Of a stretch of DNA of 64,000 nt, positions 26,905 through 34,969 are shown piece by piece. The translations under genes and the position numbers were made by a program. Source of the DNA: Actinomadura meyerae (GTDB lineage Bacteria; Actinomycetota; Actinomycetes; Streptosporangiales; Streptosporangiaceae); NCBI RefSeq assembly GCF_900188445.1, contig NZ_FZOR01000026.1, positions 1 to 64,000 of the forward strand, written 5' to 3'. Every line of letters starts with the position of its first letter. The first letter of the stretch is position 1. The notes under the pieces are model-generated. The model worked only from the letters and a program-made list of their open reading frames with translations, ran no database searches and was not told the DNA's origin.

Positions 26905-27045
26905 ACGAGGTCGATAGTCGTCGCGCGCGCAGGAGGCGACCTGGCTCGGCCACTCGGAGAGGGGCACCACAGTTGCGGGACAGCGCCGGGTTCGCACCGG
27001 ACTTCGCTCCTGGGCGCGCAGCACCGCAACGGTATCAGCCGCCGA
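26905..27045 (-). ncRNA. Cobalamin riboswitch (B12 element)
   Basis: On the minus strand the conserved core occurs in order: GCGGTGC, then GTCCGGTGCGAACCCGGC, then CTGTCCCGCAACTGT, then GAGTGGCC, then the B12 box AGCCAGGTCGCCTCC. The boundaries of P1 are approximate. It lies 55-195 bases before the BtuF-like gene, and a small hairpin sequestering that gene's ribosome site is a plausible expression platform. Known elements of this class turn genes off when adenosylcobalamin is bound. Confidence 0.92.
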
Positions 27046-27067
27046 ATCCGGGTTTGTCGGGGTGATC

Positions 27068-27119
27068 GGAGTGAGCACTCACTTCGGTATTGACGGAGTG
27101 AGCGCTCACTCCGTACCGT
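27068..27119 (+). promoter_or_regulatory. tetR promoter with two operators
   Basis: GGAGTGAGCACTCACTTC (27068-27085) and the perfect palindrome GGAGTGAGCGCTCACTCC (27095-27112) are two copies of one TetR-type operator. TTGACG (27090-27095) and TACCGT (27114-27119), spaced 18 bp, form a promoter whose start site coincides with ATG 27127 (leaderless). Confidence 0.85.
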
Positions 27120-27126
27120 GGGCGGT

Positions 27127-27765
27127 ATGGAGAGCAAGGGCCGGCGCCGGGCGCCGGGGATGAGTCCGCGGCAGCGCCGCGAGATGATCGTGCGCACCGC
27201 GCTGCCGCTCGTCGCCGAGCACGGCACCGCCGTGACCACCGGGCAGATCGCCCGCGCCGCCGGCATCGGGGAGGCGACGATCTTCCGGGTGTTCGCCGAC
27301 AAGGACGAGCTGCTGGACGCCTGCGTCGCGGAGGCGCTGCGCCCCGACCACGTCCTGGCGGAGATCGAGGCCATCCCGCTCGACCAGCCGCTGGCCGGGC
27401 GGCTCGCCGAGGCGAGCGAGGCGATCGAGGCCTACCTCGGCCGCATGGGCATGGTCGTGGGCGCCCTGCACGCCACCGGGCGCGCCGGGAACCGCCGCGT
27501 CCCCGGCCCCGGCGAGGGGGAGGGCCGCGGAGCCGCGCCGGACCGCGACGCCTCCATGGACCGCACCCGCGATGCCATCGCCGAACTGTTCGAACCCGAA
27601 CGCGACCGGCTCCGGCTGCCCCCCGGGCAGCTCGCGAGCCTGTTCATGGGCCTGGCGTTCACCCGCGCCCGCCCACCGGCCGGGCCGTCGGAGTCCGGCC
27701 CGACGATGGCCGAGTACCTGGACGTCTTCCTGCACGGCGCCCTGAAGGAGGAGACCGCCGAATGA
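27127..27765 (+). CDS. TetR family repressor
   Basis: This 212-residue protein has a TetR HTH (REMIVRTALPLVAEHG, then IARAAGIGEATIFRVF). The GAGTGAGCNCTCACTC operator just upstream fits the half-site preference of many actinobacterial TetRs. It is translated from ATG 27127, apparently leaderless, and overlaps the next gene (ATGA). It therefore probably represses its own two-gene operon with the glyoxalase-like protein. Confidence 0.9.
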   Translation: MESKGRRRAPGMSPRQRREMIVRTALPLVAEHGTAVTTGQIARAAGIGEATIFRVFADKDELLDACVAEALRPDHVLAEIEAIPLDQPLAGRLAEASEAIEAYLGRMGMVVGALHATGRAGNRRVPGPGEGEGRGAAPDRDASMDRTRDAIAELFEPERDRLRLPPGQLASLFMGLAFTRARPPAGPSESGPTMAEYLDVFLHGALKEETAE

Positions 27766-28187
27766 CGATCAGCCTGAACCACACGATCGTGACCGCCGCC
27801 GACAACGACGAGGCCGCCCGCTTCTTCGCCGGCGTCATGGGCCTGCCGTACACCGGCCCGCACCCGCACGCCCGGCACTTCGTCCCGATCCGGGTGAACG
27901 AGGGCCTCACCCTCGACTTCCTGACGGTCGCGCACCCGCAGGGCCACCATCTGGCCTTCGACGTGGACGCCGCCACCTTCGAGGCCGTCCTGGACCGCCT
28001 CGGCGCGCGCGAGATCCCCTACGGCGACGAGCCCGCGCACGCCGACAACGGCCGCGTCGACGAGGCGCACCCGCTCGGCGGGCGCGGCCTCTACTTCTCC
28101 GACTCCAGCGGCAACCTCTACGAGCTCATCGCGCCGCCGCGGCCGCGAGGAACCGCCGGGTCCGCTCCAGCTCCTCGCCCGGCATGA
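27762..28187 (+). CDS. VOC (glyoxalase/bleomycin resistance) family protein
   Basis: This 141-residue single-module VOC protein has paired beta-alpha-beta units (NHTIVTAADNDEAARFFAGVMGL and GRGLYFSDSSGNLYELI). Metal-ligand-type residues are present (His at about 7, Glu in NLYELI), so an enzymatic or toxin-sequestering role is possible. It overlaps its tetR by 4 bases. Its 3' end overlaps the convergent LLM gene by 62 bases, and the last 15 or so residues are probably an unstructured extension. Confidence 0.85.
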   Translation: MTISLNHTIVTAADNDEAARFFAGVMGLPYTGPHPHARHFVPIRVNEGLTLDFLTVAHPQGHHLAFDVDAATFEAVLDRLGAREIPYGDEPAHADNGRVDEAHPLGGRGLYFSDSSGNLYELIAPPRPRGTAGSAPAPRPA

Positions 28188-29037
28188 ACGGGGCGGCGAC
28201 GAAGTCGGTGACGCCCGCGGCGGCCAGCTCCTCCAGCTTCGCCTGGACGGTGTCCTCGTCGCCGACCACGGCCAGGTCGGCCGGGCCGGCGACGCCCTCG
28301 CGGTCCATCATCGCCCGGTAGGACGGCAGGTCGCCGTACATCGCGAACGTCTGCGCGGCCTGCTCCCGCGCGCGGTCGGGGTCGCTCGTGACGCAGGTGG
28401 GCAGCGCGCACACGATCCTCGGCTCGTCGCGTCCCGCCGCCTTGGCCGCCGCCGTGATGGTCGGCACGATGTGCTCCCGGACGGTGGCGGGCCCGGTCAT
28501 CCACAGCACCGTCCCGTCCGCGCGCTCCGCCGCGAGCTTCAGCATCTTCGGCCCGAGCGCCGCCAGCAGCAGCGGGACCCGCCCCTCGTTGCCGACGGTC
28601 AGCCCGAGCGAGCCCTTCAGCGTCTCGCCCTCGAAGGACACGTTCTCCCCGGCCAGCAGGGGCGCCAGCACCGACAGGTACTCGTCCATGTGCCGGGCGG
28701 GGCGGCCGAAGTCGTACCCGTACACGCCCTCGATGACGACCTGGTGGGACAGGCCGATGCCGAGCGTGAACCGCCCGTCCAGGGCGAGCGCCGCCGTCCG
28801 GGCCTGCTGCGCCATCACGGCCGGGTGCCGCGGATACGTCGGGACGACCGCGGTGCCCAGCTCGATGCCCGGGACGCCGCCGCCGGCGACGGCGAGCGCG
28901 GTGATGGCGTCCACCCCGAAGATCTGCGAGAGCCACGCGGACGGGAAACCGTCGTCCGCCGCGCGCCGCACATCGTCCGCCAGCTTGCCGAGCGCGTCCG
29001 CCCCGCTCCGCTCGCTCAGCATGACCCCAATACGCAC
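28126..29037 (-). CDS. LLM-class F420-dependent oxidoreductase
   Basis: This 303-residue TIM-barrel protein of the luciferase-like monooxygenase class has IGVMLSERSGADAL, PGIELGTAVVPTYPRHP, RFTLGIGLSHQ and GPKMLKLAAE, features of actinobacterial F420-linked LLM proteins. It probably uses F420H2 to reduce an unknown substrate. GTG 29037 has GAGGAGG 5 bases upstream. A perfect palindrome lies 22 bases before the start. Confidence 0.88.
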   Translation of the reverse strand: MRIGVMLSERSGADALGKLADDVRRAADDGFPSAWLSQIFGVDAITALAVAGGGVPGIELGTAVVPTYPRHPAVMAQQARTAALALDGRFTLGIGLSHQVVIEGVYGYDFGRPARHMDEYLSVLAPLLAGENVSFEGETLKGSLGLTVGNEGRVPLLLAALGPKMLKLAAERADGTVLWMTGPATVREHIVPTITAAAKAAGRDEPRIVCALPTCVTSDPDRAREQAAQTFAMYGDLPSYRAMMDREGVAGPADLAVVGDEDTVQAKLEELAAAGVTDFVAAPFMPGEELERTRRFLAAAAAR

Positions 29038-29058
29038 AAGGACCTCCTCAGAACCGGA

Positions 29059-29072
29059 TAAGGAGATCCTTA
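29059..29072 (-). promoter_or_regulatory. Candidate operator upstream of the LLM gene
   Basis: TAAGGAGATCCTTA is a palindrome with 6-bp arms and a 2-bp centre between the ribosome site of the LLM gene and its upstream neighbour. The regulator is not encoded next to it. Confidence 0.45.
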
Positions 29073-29079
29073 CACACGC

Positions 29080-29337
29080 TCACCCGTCGAACCCGCCGTC
29101 CCTGGGTGCGTACTTCTGCGCCAGCTCGCGGTCGTTCGCCGCCCACCTGCGATGCCGGGCCGCCGCCTGGAGGTGCAGATCGGCCTCCTCGGGATGCGCG
29201 GCGGCCATCTGCTCCAGCAGTTCCGCCGCCCGCTCATGCGCCCGCGCCGAGGACGCCATCGCCTGGCACGGGTACTCATCGCCGTCGTGCCGGCCCCCGC
29301 AGGCCCTCACACCGAGCGCGTGGTCTTCGCCGTCCAT
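29080..29337 (-). CDS. Hypothetical small helical protein
   Basis: This 85-residue protein has a short N-terminal part with two Cys (ACGGRHDGDEYPCQ) and a helical, Ala/Glu/Arg-rich C-terminal half (HERAAELLEQMAAAHPEEADLH). It has high G/C third positions. I do not recognise the family. ATG 29337 is the best start, though GTG 29310 is possible. The gene precedes the LLM oxidoreductase in the same direction. Confidence 0.5.
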   Translation of the reverse strand: MDGEDHALGVRACGGRHDGDEYPCQAMASSARAHERAAELLEQMAAAHPEEADLHLQAAARHRRWAANDRELAQKYAPRDGGFDG

Positions 29338-29435
29338 GCCCGCTGGACCGCCCACCGATCCACCCAACCCTCCAGCCACCTTCCCCTATCTACCCAGCCA
29401 CCCGGCCGTTCAGCCCCGCCCGGCGATGACCGATC

Positions 29436-30206
29436 ATGGAGGACGTGGCAGATCCCGAACCACTCACGCTCTTCACCGCGGACGGCGTGCGGATCGACGC
29501 GGGCCACCTGCGCGGCGCCCGCGACGTGTGCTTCGTCCTGGCGCACGGCTTCACCTGCTCGTGGCGGCAGCCCGCGCTGCGCCGGATCGCAGGCGCCCTC
29601 GGCCGGCACGGCGGCGTTGTCGCGTTCGACTTCCGCGGGCACGGCAGGTCCGGCGGGCACTCCACGGTCGGCGACCGCGAGGTCCTCGACGTCGCCGCCG
29701 CCGTCGCGGCGGCACGCCGCAGGGGCTACCGGCGCGTCGCGGTCGCCGGGTTCTCCCTGGGCGGCGCGATCGCCGTCCGCCACGCCGCGCTGCACGGCGA
29801 GGTCGACGCGGTGGTGTCGGTCAGCGCGCCCGCCCGCTGGTACTACCGCGGAACGGTCCCGATGCGGCGCGTGCACTGGGTCATCGAGCGCCGCCTCGGC
29901 CGCCTGGCCGTCCGCGTGGCCCGCGGCACCCGCATCGCGCCGAAGGGCTGGGACCCGGTACCCGAGGCGCCCCACGAGCTGGCCGGACGCATCGCACCGG
30001 CGCCCCTGCTCGTCGTCCACGGCGACGCGGACGCGTTCTTCCCGCTCGACCACGCGCACCAGCTCTACGAGGCGGCGTCCGAGCCGAAGGAACTCTGGAT
30101 CGAACCGGCCTTCGGCCACGCCGAGGTGGCCGCCACCCCGGACCTGATCAACCGCATCGCCAAGTGGACGTCGACCGCGGTCTCGGGCTGGGAGCCGTCA
30201 TCATGA
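29436..30206 (+). CDS. Alpha/beta hydrolase
   Basis: This 256-residue alpha/beta-hydrolase fold protein has oxyanion-loop LAHGFTCSW (about 35-43), nucleophile elbow GFSLGG (Ser107), acid HGDADAFF (Asp199) and His228 in FGHAE, a complete catalytic triad. The fold resembles esterase/acyl-transfer enzymes of unknown substrate. A start at GTG 29445 is an alternative. Confidence 0.88.
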   Translation: MEDVADPEPLTLFTADGVRIDAGHLRGARDVCFVLAHGFTCSWRQPALRRIAGALGRHGGVVAFDFRGHGRSGGHSTVGDREVLDVAAAVAAARRRGYRRVAVAGFSLGGAIAVRHAALHGEVDAVVSVSAPARWYYRGTVPMRRVHWVIERRLGRLAVRVARGTRIAPKGWDPVPEAPHELAGRIAPAPLLVVHGDADAFFPLDHAHQLYEAASEPKELWIEPAFGHAEVAATPDLINRIAKWTSTAVSGWEPSS

Positions 30207-30307
30207 AGCGCCGTATCCACTGATCATGTTGCCGCCCTTCGTGCCCTGGACGCGGGTTCGTAATAACGGCACGATGTTGGACCGTCACTCTTTGAGGAGG
30301 TTCATCG

Positions 30308-30742
30308 GTGGTGATGCCGCGCGGCAGGCGTGAGCGGCGATTCCTCGCCCGGCAGGAGAGAGCCTGGCAGCGGACCATCGTGGCGATGTCGGCACAACTC
30401 GGGGAGAGCGACCCCGCGAGCCTGCTCGCCCGCACGAACCGGACCGTCGACCGCCTCGCGGTTCTCGTCGCATGGGCGAGTGACCAGTTCACCACCCTGA
30501 ACGAGGAGCAGAAGGCGATGACCCGCAACCGGGCGTACCTCGACGAGGTCATCGACAACGGTGCGGAGACCCCGGAGTGGCTGGAGGGCCGTGTGGAACT
30601 CCGCCGCATCGGCCACGACCTCAACGCCGAGGGCGGCCGGCCATGGATGGTGGCGGTCGCCGAACGCGCCCACACCCTGCGGGGCGTGCCCCTGCGGGCG
30701 GTGGAGATGCACTGGGACGGCATCGGCGACTGGCGCGCCTGA
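30308..30742 (+). CDS. Hypothetical protein
   Basis: This 144-residue soluble protein has a very basic N-terminus (PRGRRERRFLARQERAWQR) followed by helical and short beta segments, with no recognised domain. GAGGAGG lies 7 bases before the GTG; an ATG follows two codons later. The 100 bases upstream hold a slightly A/T-richer promoter region. It is convergent with the YjbR gene. Confidence 0.65.
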   Translation: MVMPRGRRERRFLARQERAWQRTIVAMSAQLGESDPASLLARTNRTVDRLAVLVAWASDQFTTLNEEQKAMTRNRAYLDEVIDNGAETPEWLEGRVELRRIGHDLNAEGGRPWMVAVAERAHTLRGVPLRAVEMHWDGIGDWRA

Positions 30743-30760
30743 CCGCCGCCGGGAGCGTCG

Positions 30761-31111
30761 TCAGTCGAGGAGCTTGGCCAGGCGTTTCGGGGCGACGAGG
30801 CGGTAGCTGTCCTCGATGAGCTCGGCCATCTCGTCCCAGTCGTGGTCGACGTCGAGGCGGGCGCCGACCCAGCCCTTCACACCGACGTACTTCGGGACGA
30901 AGAAGCGCTCCGGGTCCTCCGCCACGAGCGCCTCCTGCACGCCGGGCCCGGCCTTGAACGTCATCGAGAGGCCGTCCTCGGAGGTCATCACGAACATCTT
31001 GTCGCGGACCCGGTAGGTCGGCGCGGTGTGACCGCCGAACGGCTTCTCCGCCGCCTCCGGCAGTGCCATGCAGATCTCCCGGATCCTCGCCGCCGGGTCC
31101 ACGTCGCTCAT
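30761..31111 (-). CDS. MmcQ/YjbR family protein
   Basis: This 116-residue protein matches the YjbR/MmcQ fold of small DNA-binding-like proteins (AALPEAAEKPFGGH-type start, YRVRDKMFVMT, VPKYVGVKGWVGARLD, LIEDSYRLVAPKRL). Its role is unknown. Confidence 0.88.
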   Translation of the reverse strand: MSDVDPAARIREICMALPEAAEKPFGGHTAPTYRVRDKMFVMTSEDGLSMTFKAGPGVQEALVAEDPERFFVPKYVGVKGWVGARLDVDHDWDEMAELIEDSYRLVAPKRLAKLLD

Positions 31112-31282
31112 GCGCAGGTCCTTCCGCTTCCGCGTCTCCGCGCATCGTAGACGGGGCCTCCGACAATCGCGGGCGTCCGGCGCACGGGGCGGCTTCTTCC
31201 GTCCGGCGGAAGGAGGGCTGGTGGGAGGCGGTGGTTGCGGTGAAGGTCGGGGCGGATGGCCGGTTCACTGCATGGAGGGTCT

Positions 31283-32200
31283 GTGGCTGCGGAGATCGAG
31301 GTGGTCGTCGGTGACCGGGTCGTCCTCGCGGACGGCGTCGTGGGGCTGGCGCTGCGCGCGGCGGACGGCGGTGAGCTGCCGGGCTGGGGGCCCGGTGCGC
31401 ACGTCGACGTGGTCTTGGAGGACGGGCTCGAGCGGCAGTACTCGCTGTGCGGGGATCCGGCCGATGCCCGGGAGTGGCGGATAGGGGTCTTGAAGGAGGG
31501 GCCGGGGTCCACCTTCGTCCACGAGCGGGTGCGGGTGGGAGACCGGCTCACCGTGCGCGGCCCCCGCAACCATTTCGCCCTGGAGGACGCGCCTCGCTAC
31601 GTGTTCCTCGCGGGCGGGATCGGGATCACGCCGATCCTTCCGATGGTGGCGGAAGCCGAAGCCGCCGGGGCCGACTGGCGGTTGTTCTACGGGGGCCGGC
31701 GGCGTTCCTCCATGGCCTTTCTCGACGAGCTGTCGCGGTTCGGGGAGCGGGTCGAGATCTGGCCGCAGGACGAGCGCGGCCTGCTCGATCTCGATGCGAT
31801 CCTCGGCGGGGCCGGGGACGCGCTCGTCTACTGCTGCGGGCCGGAGGCGATGCTCGCGGCGGTCGAGGAGCGGTGCGGGACGCATGTGCTGCGCACGGAG
31901 CGGTTCTCCCCGAAGGCCGTCACGGGGGAGGCCGAGGCGTTCGACGTCGAACTGGCGCTGAGCGGGCGGACGCTGCGGGTCGAGGCCGGCCGCTCGATCC
32001 TGGAGACCGTGGAGAAGGCGGGGGTGAGCGTCCTGTCGTCCTGCCGGGAGGGGACGTGCGGGACGTGCGAGACCGTGGTCCTCGGCGGTGAGCCCGACCA
32101 CCGGGACTCGGTGCTGACCGAGGCGGAGCGCGCGGACGGGGGATTCATGATGATCTGCGTGTCCCGGGCCCGCGGGCCCCGCCTCGTCCTGGAGCTCTGA
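31283..32200 (+). CDS. PDR/VanB family oxidoreductase (flavin, NAD, 2Fe-2S)
   Basis: This 305-residue reductase has a flavin-binding barrel with RQYSLCG, an NAD(P) domain (FLAGGIGITPILPM, YCCGPEAML) and a C-terminal plant-type 2Fe-2S domain with Cys254, Cys259, Cys262 and Cys292. Such proteins transfer electrons from NADH to Rieske oxygenases (VanB, phthalate dioxygenase reductase). The only Rieske oxygenase in the window lies 14 kb away and has no reductase beside it, so this is a candidate partner (inference). GTG 31283 follows GGAGGG. Confidence 0.9.
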   Translation: MAAEIEVVVGDRVVLADGVVGLALRAADGGELPGWGPGAHVDVVLEDGLERQYSLCGDPADAREWRIGVLKEGPGSTFVHERVRVGDRLTVRGPRNHFALEDAPRYVFLAGGIGITPILPMVAEAEAAGADWRLFYGGRRRSSMAFLDELSRFGERVEIWPQDERGLLDLDAILGGAGDALVYCCGPEAMLAAVEERCGTHVLRTERFSPKAVTGEAEAFDVELALSGRTLRVEAGRSILETVEKAGVSVLSSCREGTCGTCETVVLGGEPDHRDSVLTEAERADGGFMMICVSRARGPRLVLEL

Positions 32201-32227
32201 GGGTGCAGCGAGCTCTAGGGGTGCAGC
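32192..32227. repeat. 18-bp tandem repeat covering two convergent stop codons
   Basis: gagctctgagggtgcagc (32192-32209) and gagctctaggggtgcagc (32210-32227) differ by two bases. The first holds the TGA of the reductase, the second the stop (TAG on the minus strand) of the esterase. Confidence 0.9.
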
Positions 32228-33144
32228 GCGCGGCGGAGGACGCCGATCCGGTCGGTGTGCATCCGCCGCGCCACGGCCGCCTGCGGGACGAGGTTCGTCC
32301 CGTGGAAGGTGCCCGGATAGTGGTGGATCTCGGTCGGGACGCCCGCCTGGACCAGCCGCTGCGCATAGGCCAGCCCCTCGTCGCGCAGCGGGTCGAACTC
32401 GCAGGTGGTCACGTAGGCGGGCGGTAGCCCGGAGAGGTCCTCGGCGCGGGCGGGCGCCGCGTACGGGGAGACGCCGGCGGTGCCGCGGACGCCTTCGCCG
32501 AGGTAGTAGTCCCAGCTCAGTTCCGCGTTGGGCCGGTGCCAGATCGGCGTGTCGGTGAACGCGCGCATGGACGGGGTGTCGAGCCGGTCGTCGAGTTCGG
32601 GGACGCCGAGGAGCTGGAAGCACAGGGCCGGGCCGCCGCGGTCGCGGGCCAGCAGCGCGACCGCCGCCGACAGGCCGCCGCCCGCGCTCTCGCCGCCGAC
32701 GGCCAGCCGGGCGGGGTCGATGCCCAGTTCGGCCGCGTGCTCGGCGGTCCAGGTGAGGGCGGCGTAGCAGTCCTCCAGGCCGGCGGGGAAGGGGTGCTCG
32801 GGGGCGAGGCGGTACTCGACCGAGACGACGACGGCGCCGACCTCCGCGGCGATGGCGGTCGTGTCGTCCCGGTAGAGGTCGACGGAGCCGAGGACGAACC
32901 CGCCGCCGTGGATGTAGACGAGGCCGGGCAGGGCGCCCTCGCGCTCCGCGGGCCGGAAGACGCGGACCGGCACGCCGGGCGGCACGGTGACGTCGCGGGT
33001 CTCGACCGGGACGGGGGGTTCGTACCGGGGGTTGTTCCCGAACATCTCCGCCTCCTCACGGCGGACCTTCTCCACGTCGGCGATCGTCAGGTGCGGGACC
33101 GTGGAGATGAAGGGGGCGAGTTCCGGGTCGTAGGCGTAGGTCAC
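32215..33144 (-). CDS. Alpha/beta hydrolase, hormone-sensitive-lipase-like esterase
   Basis: This 309-residue family IV esterase/lipase has the oxyanion motif YIHGGGFVLGS, nucleophile GGESAGGGL, acid FDPLRDEG and a C-terminal His in TFHGTN. It hydrolyses short acyl esters or similar. GTG 33144 has AGAGGAG 5 bases upstream; an ATG at 33159 would lie inside that ribosome site. Confidence 0.9.
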   Translation of the reverse strand: MTYAYDPELAPFISTVPHLTIADVEKVRREEAEMFGNNPRYEPPVPVETRDVTVPPGVPVRVFRPAEREGALPGLVYIHGGGFVLGSVDLYRDDTTAIAAEVGAVVVSVEYRLAPEHPFPAGLEDCYAALTWTAEHAAELGIDPARLAVGGESAGGGLSAAVALLARDRGGPALCFQLLGVPELDDRLDTPSMRAFTDTPIWHRPNAELSWDYYLGEGVRGTAGVSPYAAPARAEDLSGLPPAYVTTCEFDPLRDEGLAYAQRLVQAGVPTEIHHYPGTFHGTNLVPQAAVARRMHTDRIGVLRRALHP

Positions 33145-33270
33145 ACGGGCTCCTCTCATGCGCTCGGCGTTCCCAGTGTCGGGTGCCGGAGCCGCCGTGC
33201 CCAGCCCTTGATCACCGCGCGGCACCGATCGGCCATTGCAGAAACGATCATCTGTGGGCAGCCTCTGAGT

Positions 33271-33330
33271 ATGGGAGACGCGAGCCTCACCGTCCTCGTC
33301 CGGGCTCCCGCCGCCGGGAGGCGGCGATGA
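33271..33330 (+). CDS. Possible 19-residue leader peptide coupled to the opuC-like operon
   Basis: ATG 33271 opens MGDASLTVLVRAPAAGRRR, and its TGA overlaps the ATG of the permease gene (ATGA). The overlap could couple translation, but no strong ribosome site precedes it and it may be chance. Confidence 0.25.
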   Translation: MGDASLTVLVRAPAAGRRR

Positions 33331-33971
33331 GCTTCGCCGACTACCTCGCCGACCGCTGGCCCACGATCGCCCGGCTCGCCGCCGAGCATGCCGAGGTCGT
33401 GCTGATCGCCGTCGCCGTCGCCTCGGTCGTCGGGATCGGCCTCGGCGTCGCCGTCGAGGGCCGACCGCGGGCGCGGGGCCTCGCGCTCGGCGTCGCGGGC
33501 ACCATGCTGACCGTCCCATCGCTGGCGCTGTTCGGCCTGCTCATCCCGCTGTTCGGGCTGGGCCTGGCGCCGACGATCACCGCGCTGGTGCTGTACGCGG
33601 TGTTCCCGATCCTGCGCAACACCATCACCGGGCTGGACGGCGTGCCGGGCGCGGTGGAGGAGGCCGCGCGCGGCATGGGCATGAGCCCGCTGAGCCGGCT
33701 GCTGCGGATCAGGCTGCCGCTGGCCTGGCCGGTGGTGCTCACCGGCATCCGGGTGGCCACGATCATGACGGTCGCGATCGCCGCGATCGCCGCCGCCGTC
33801 GCGGGCCCCGGGCTCGGCGAGCTGATCTTCGGCGGGCTGGCCCGGATCGGCGGGGCGAACGCGCTGAACGACACCCTCGCCGGGACGCTCGGCGTCGCCG
33901 CGCTGGCGCTCGTCCTCGACCTGCTGTTCGTCGTGCTGTCCCGCCTCACCACCGCCAGGGGGCTGCGTTGA
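33327..33971 (+). CDS. Glycine betaine/carnitine/choline ABC transporter permease (OpuCB-like)
   Basis: This 214-residue integral membrane protein has five helices and the binding-protein-dependent transport loop (EEAARGMGMSPLSRLLRIRLP). It is the first of a four-gene set with an OpuCA-like ATPase, a second permease and a lipoprotein. Such systems import quaternary-ammonium osmoprotectants or, in some bacteria, ergothioneine. ATG 33327 follows GGGAGG. Confidence 0.88.
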   Translation: MSFADYLADRWPTIARLAAEHAEVVLIAVAVASVVGIGLGVAVEGRPRARGLALGVAGTMLTVPSLALFGLLIPLFGLGLAPTITALVLYAVFPILRNTITGLDGVPGAVEEAARGMGMSPLSRLLRIRLPLAWPVVLTGIRVATIMTVAIAAIAAAVAGPGLGELIFGGLARIGGANALNDTLAGTLGVAALALVLDLLFVVLSRLTTARGLR

Positions 33972-34969
33972 CCGAGACCGCCGTCACCGAGCCCACCGCC
34001 GTCCGGGAGACGATCCGCCTGGAGGGGGTGAGCAAGCGGTACCCGGGCCAGGACGCCCCGGCGGTCGAGGACCTCACGCTCGGCGTCCGGGACGGGGAGA
34101 TCGTCGTGCTGCTCGGGCCGTCCGGCTGCGGGAAGACCACCACGCTGCGGCTGATCAACCGGCTGATCGAGCCGACCGCGGGCCGCATCCTGCTCGGCGG
34201 CGAGGACGTCACCCGCGCCGACCCCGACGAGCTGCGCCGCCGCATCGGCTACGTCATCCAGCAGGTCGGGCTGTTCCCGCACATGACGATCGCCGCGAAC
34301 ATCGGGGTCATTCCGCGCACGCTCGGCTGGCCGAAGGGCCGGATCCGGGAGCGCGTCGACGAGCTGCTCGACATGGTCGGGCTCGACCCCGGCACGTACC
34401 GGGGCCGGTACCCGAAGGAGCTGTCGGGCGGCGAGCAGCAGCGCGTCGGGGTCGCCCGCGCGCTCGCCGCCGACCCGCCCGCGATGCTGATGGACGAGCC
34501 GTTCGGCGCCATCGACCCCATCACGCGGGAGCGGCTCCAGGACGCCTTCCTGGACCTGCAGGGCCGCATCCGCAAGACGATCGTGCTGGTCACGCACGAC
34601 CTGACGGAGGCGCTGAAGCTCGGCGACCGGATCGCGATGCTCGGGCGGCGGGCGAAGCTCGTCCAGTACGACACGCCCGCGCGGATCCTCGCCGAGCCCG
34701 CCGACGAGTTCGTCGCCTCGTTCGTCGGGGCGGGCGCGGCGATGCGCCGGCTCCGGCTCGTCGAGGTCGGCTCGATCGCGCTCGGCCCGGCTGGGGACGC
34801 GGCCGGGGCGACGGTCCGCGCCGACCAGTCGCTGTACGAGGCGCTGGACGCGATGCTGCGGGCGGGCGCGGAGACCGCGACCGTCCTGGACGGCGACGGG
34901 CGGCCCGCGGGCACGGTCTCGTGGTCGGCGATCGTCAGGGAGACCCCGGCGGCGGGCGGTGCGCGATGA
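33968..34969 (+). CDS. Glycine betaine/choline ABC transporter ATP-binding protein (OpuCA-like)
   Basis: This 333-residue ATPase has Walker A GPSGCGKTT, signature LSGGEQQRVGVARAL and Walker B MLMDEPFGAID, plus a C-terminal regulatory extension of about 80 residues with a remnant of a CBS module. The TTG start at 33968 overlaps the permease stop (TTGA). Confidence 0.9.
   Translation: MTETAVTEPTAVRETIRLEGVSKRYPGQDAPAVEDLTLGVRDGEIVVLLGPSGCGKTTTLRLINRLIEPTAGRILLGGEDVTRADPDELRRRIGYVIQQVGLFPHMTIAANIGVIPRTLGWPKGRIRERVDELLDMVGLDPGTYRGRYPKELSGGEQQRVGVARALAADPPAMLMDEPFGAIDPITRERLQDAFLDLQGRIRKTIVLVTHDLTEALKLGDRIAMLGRRAKLVQYDTPARILAEPADEFVASFVGAGAAMRRLRLVEVGSIALGPAGDAAGATVRADQSLYEALDAMLRAGAETATVLDGDGRPAGTVSWSAIVRETPAAGGAR

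Noticed and set aside
26921..27078. N-terminal extension of the corrinoid-binding protein from a start near 27078
   Set aside because: That stretch is the cobalamin riboswitch; the signal peptide and ribosome site place the start at 26850.
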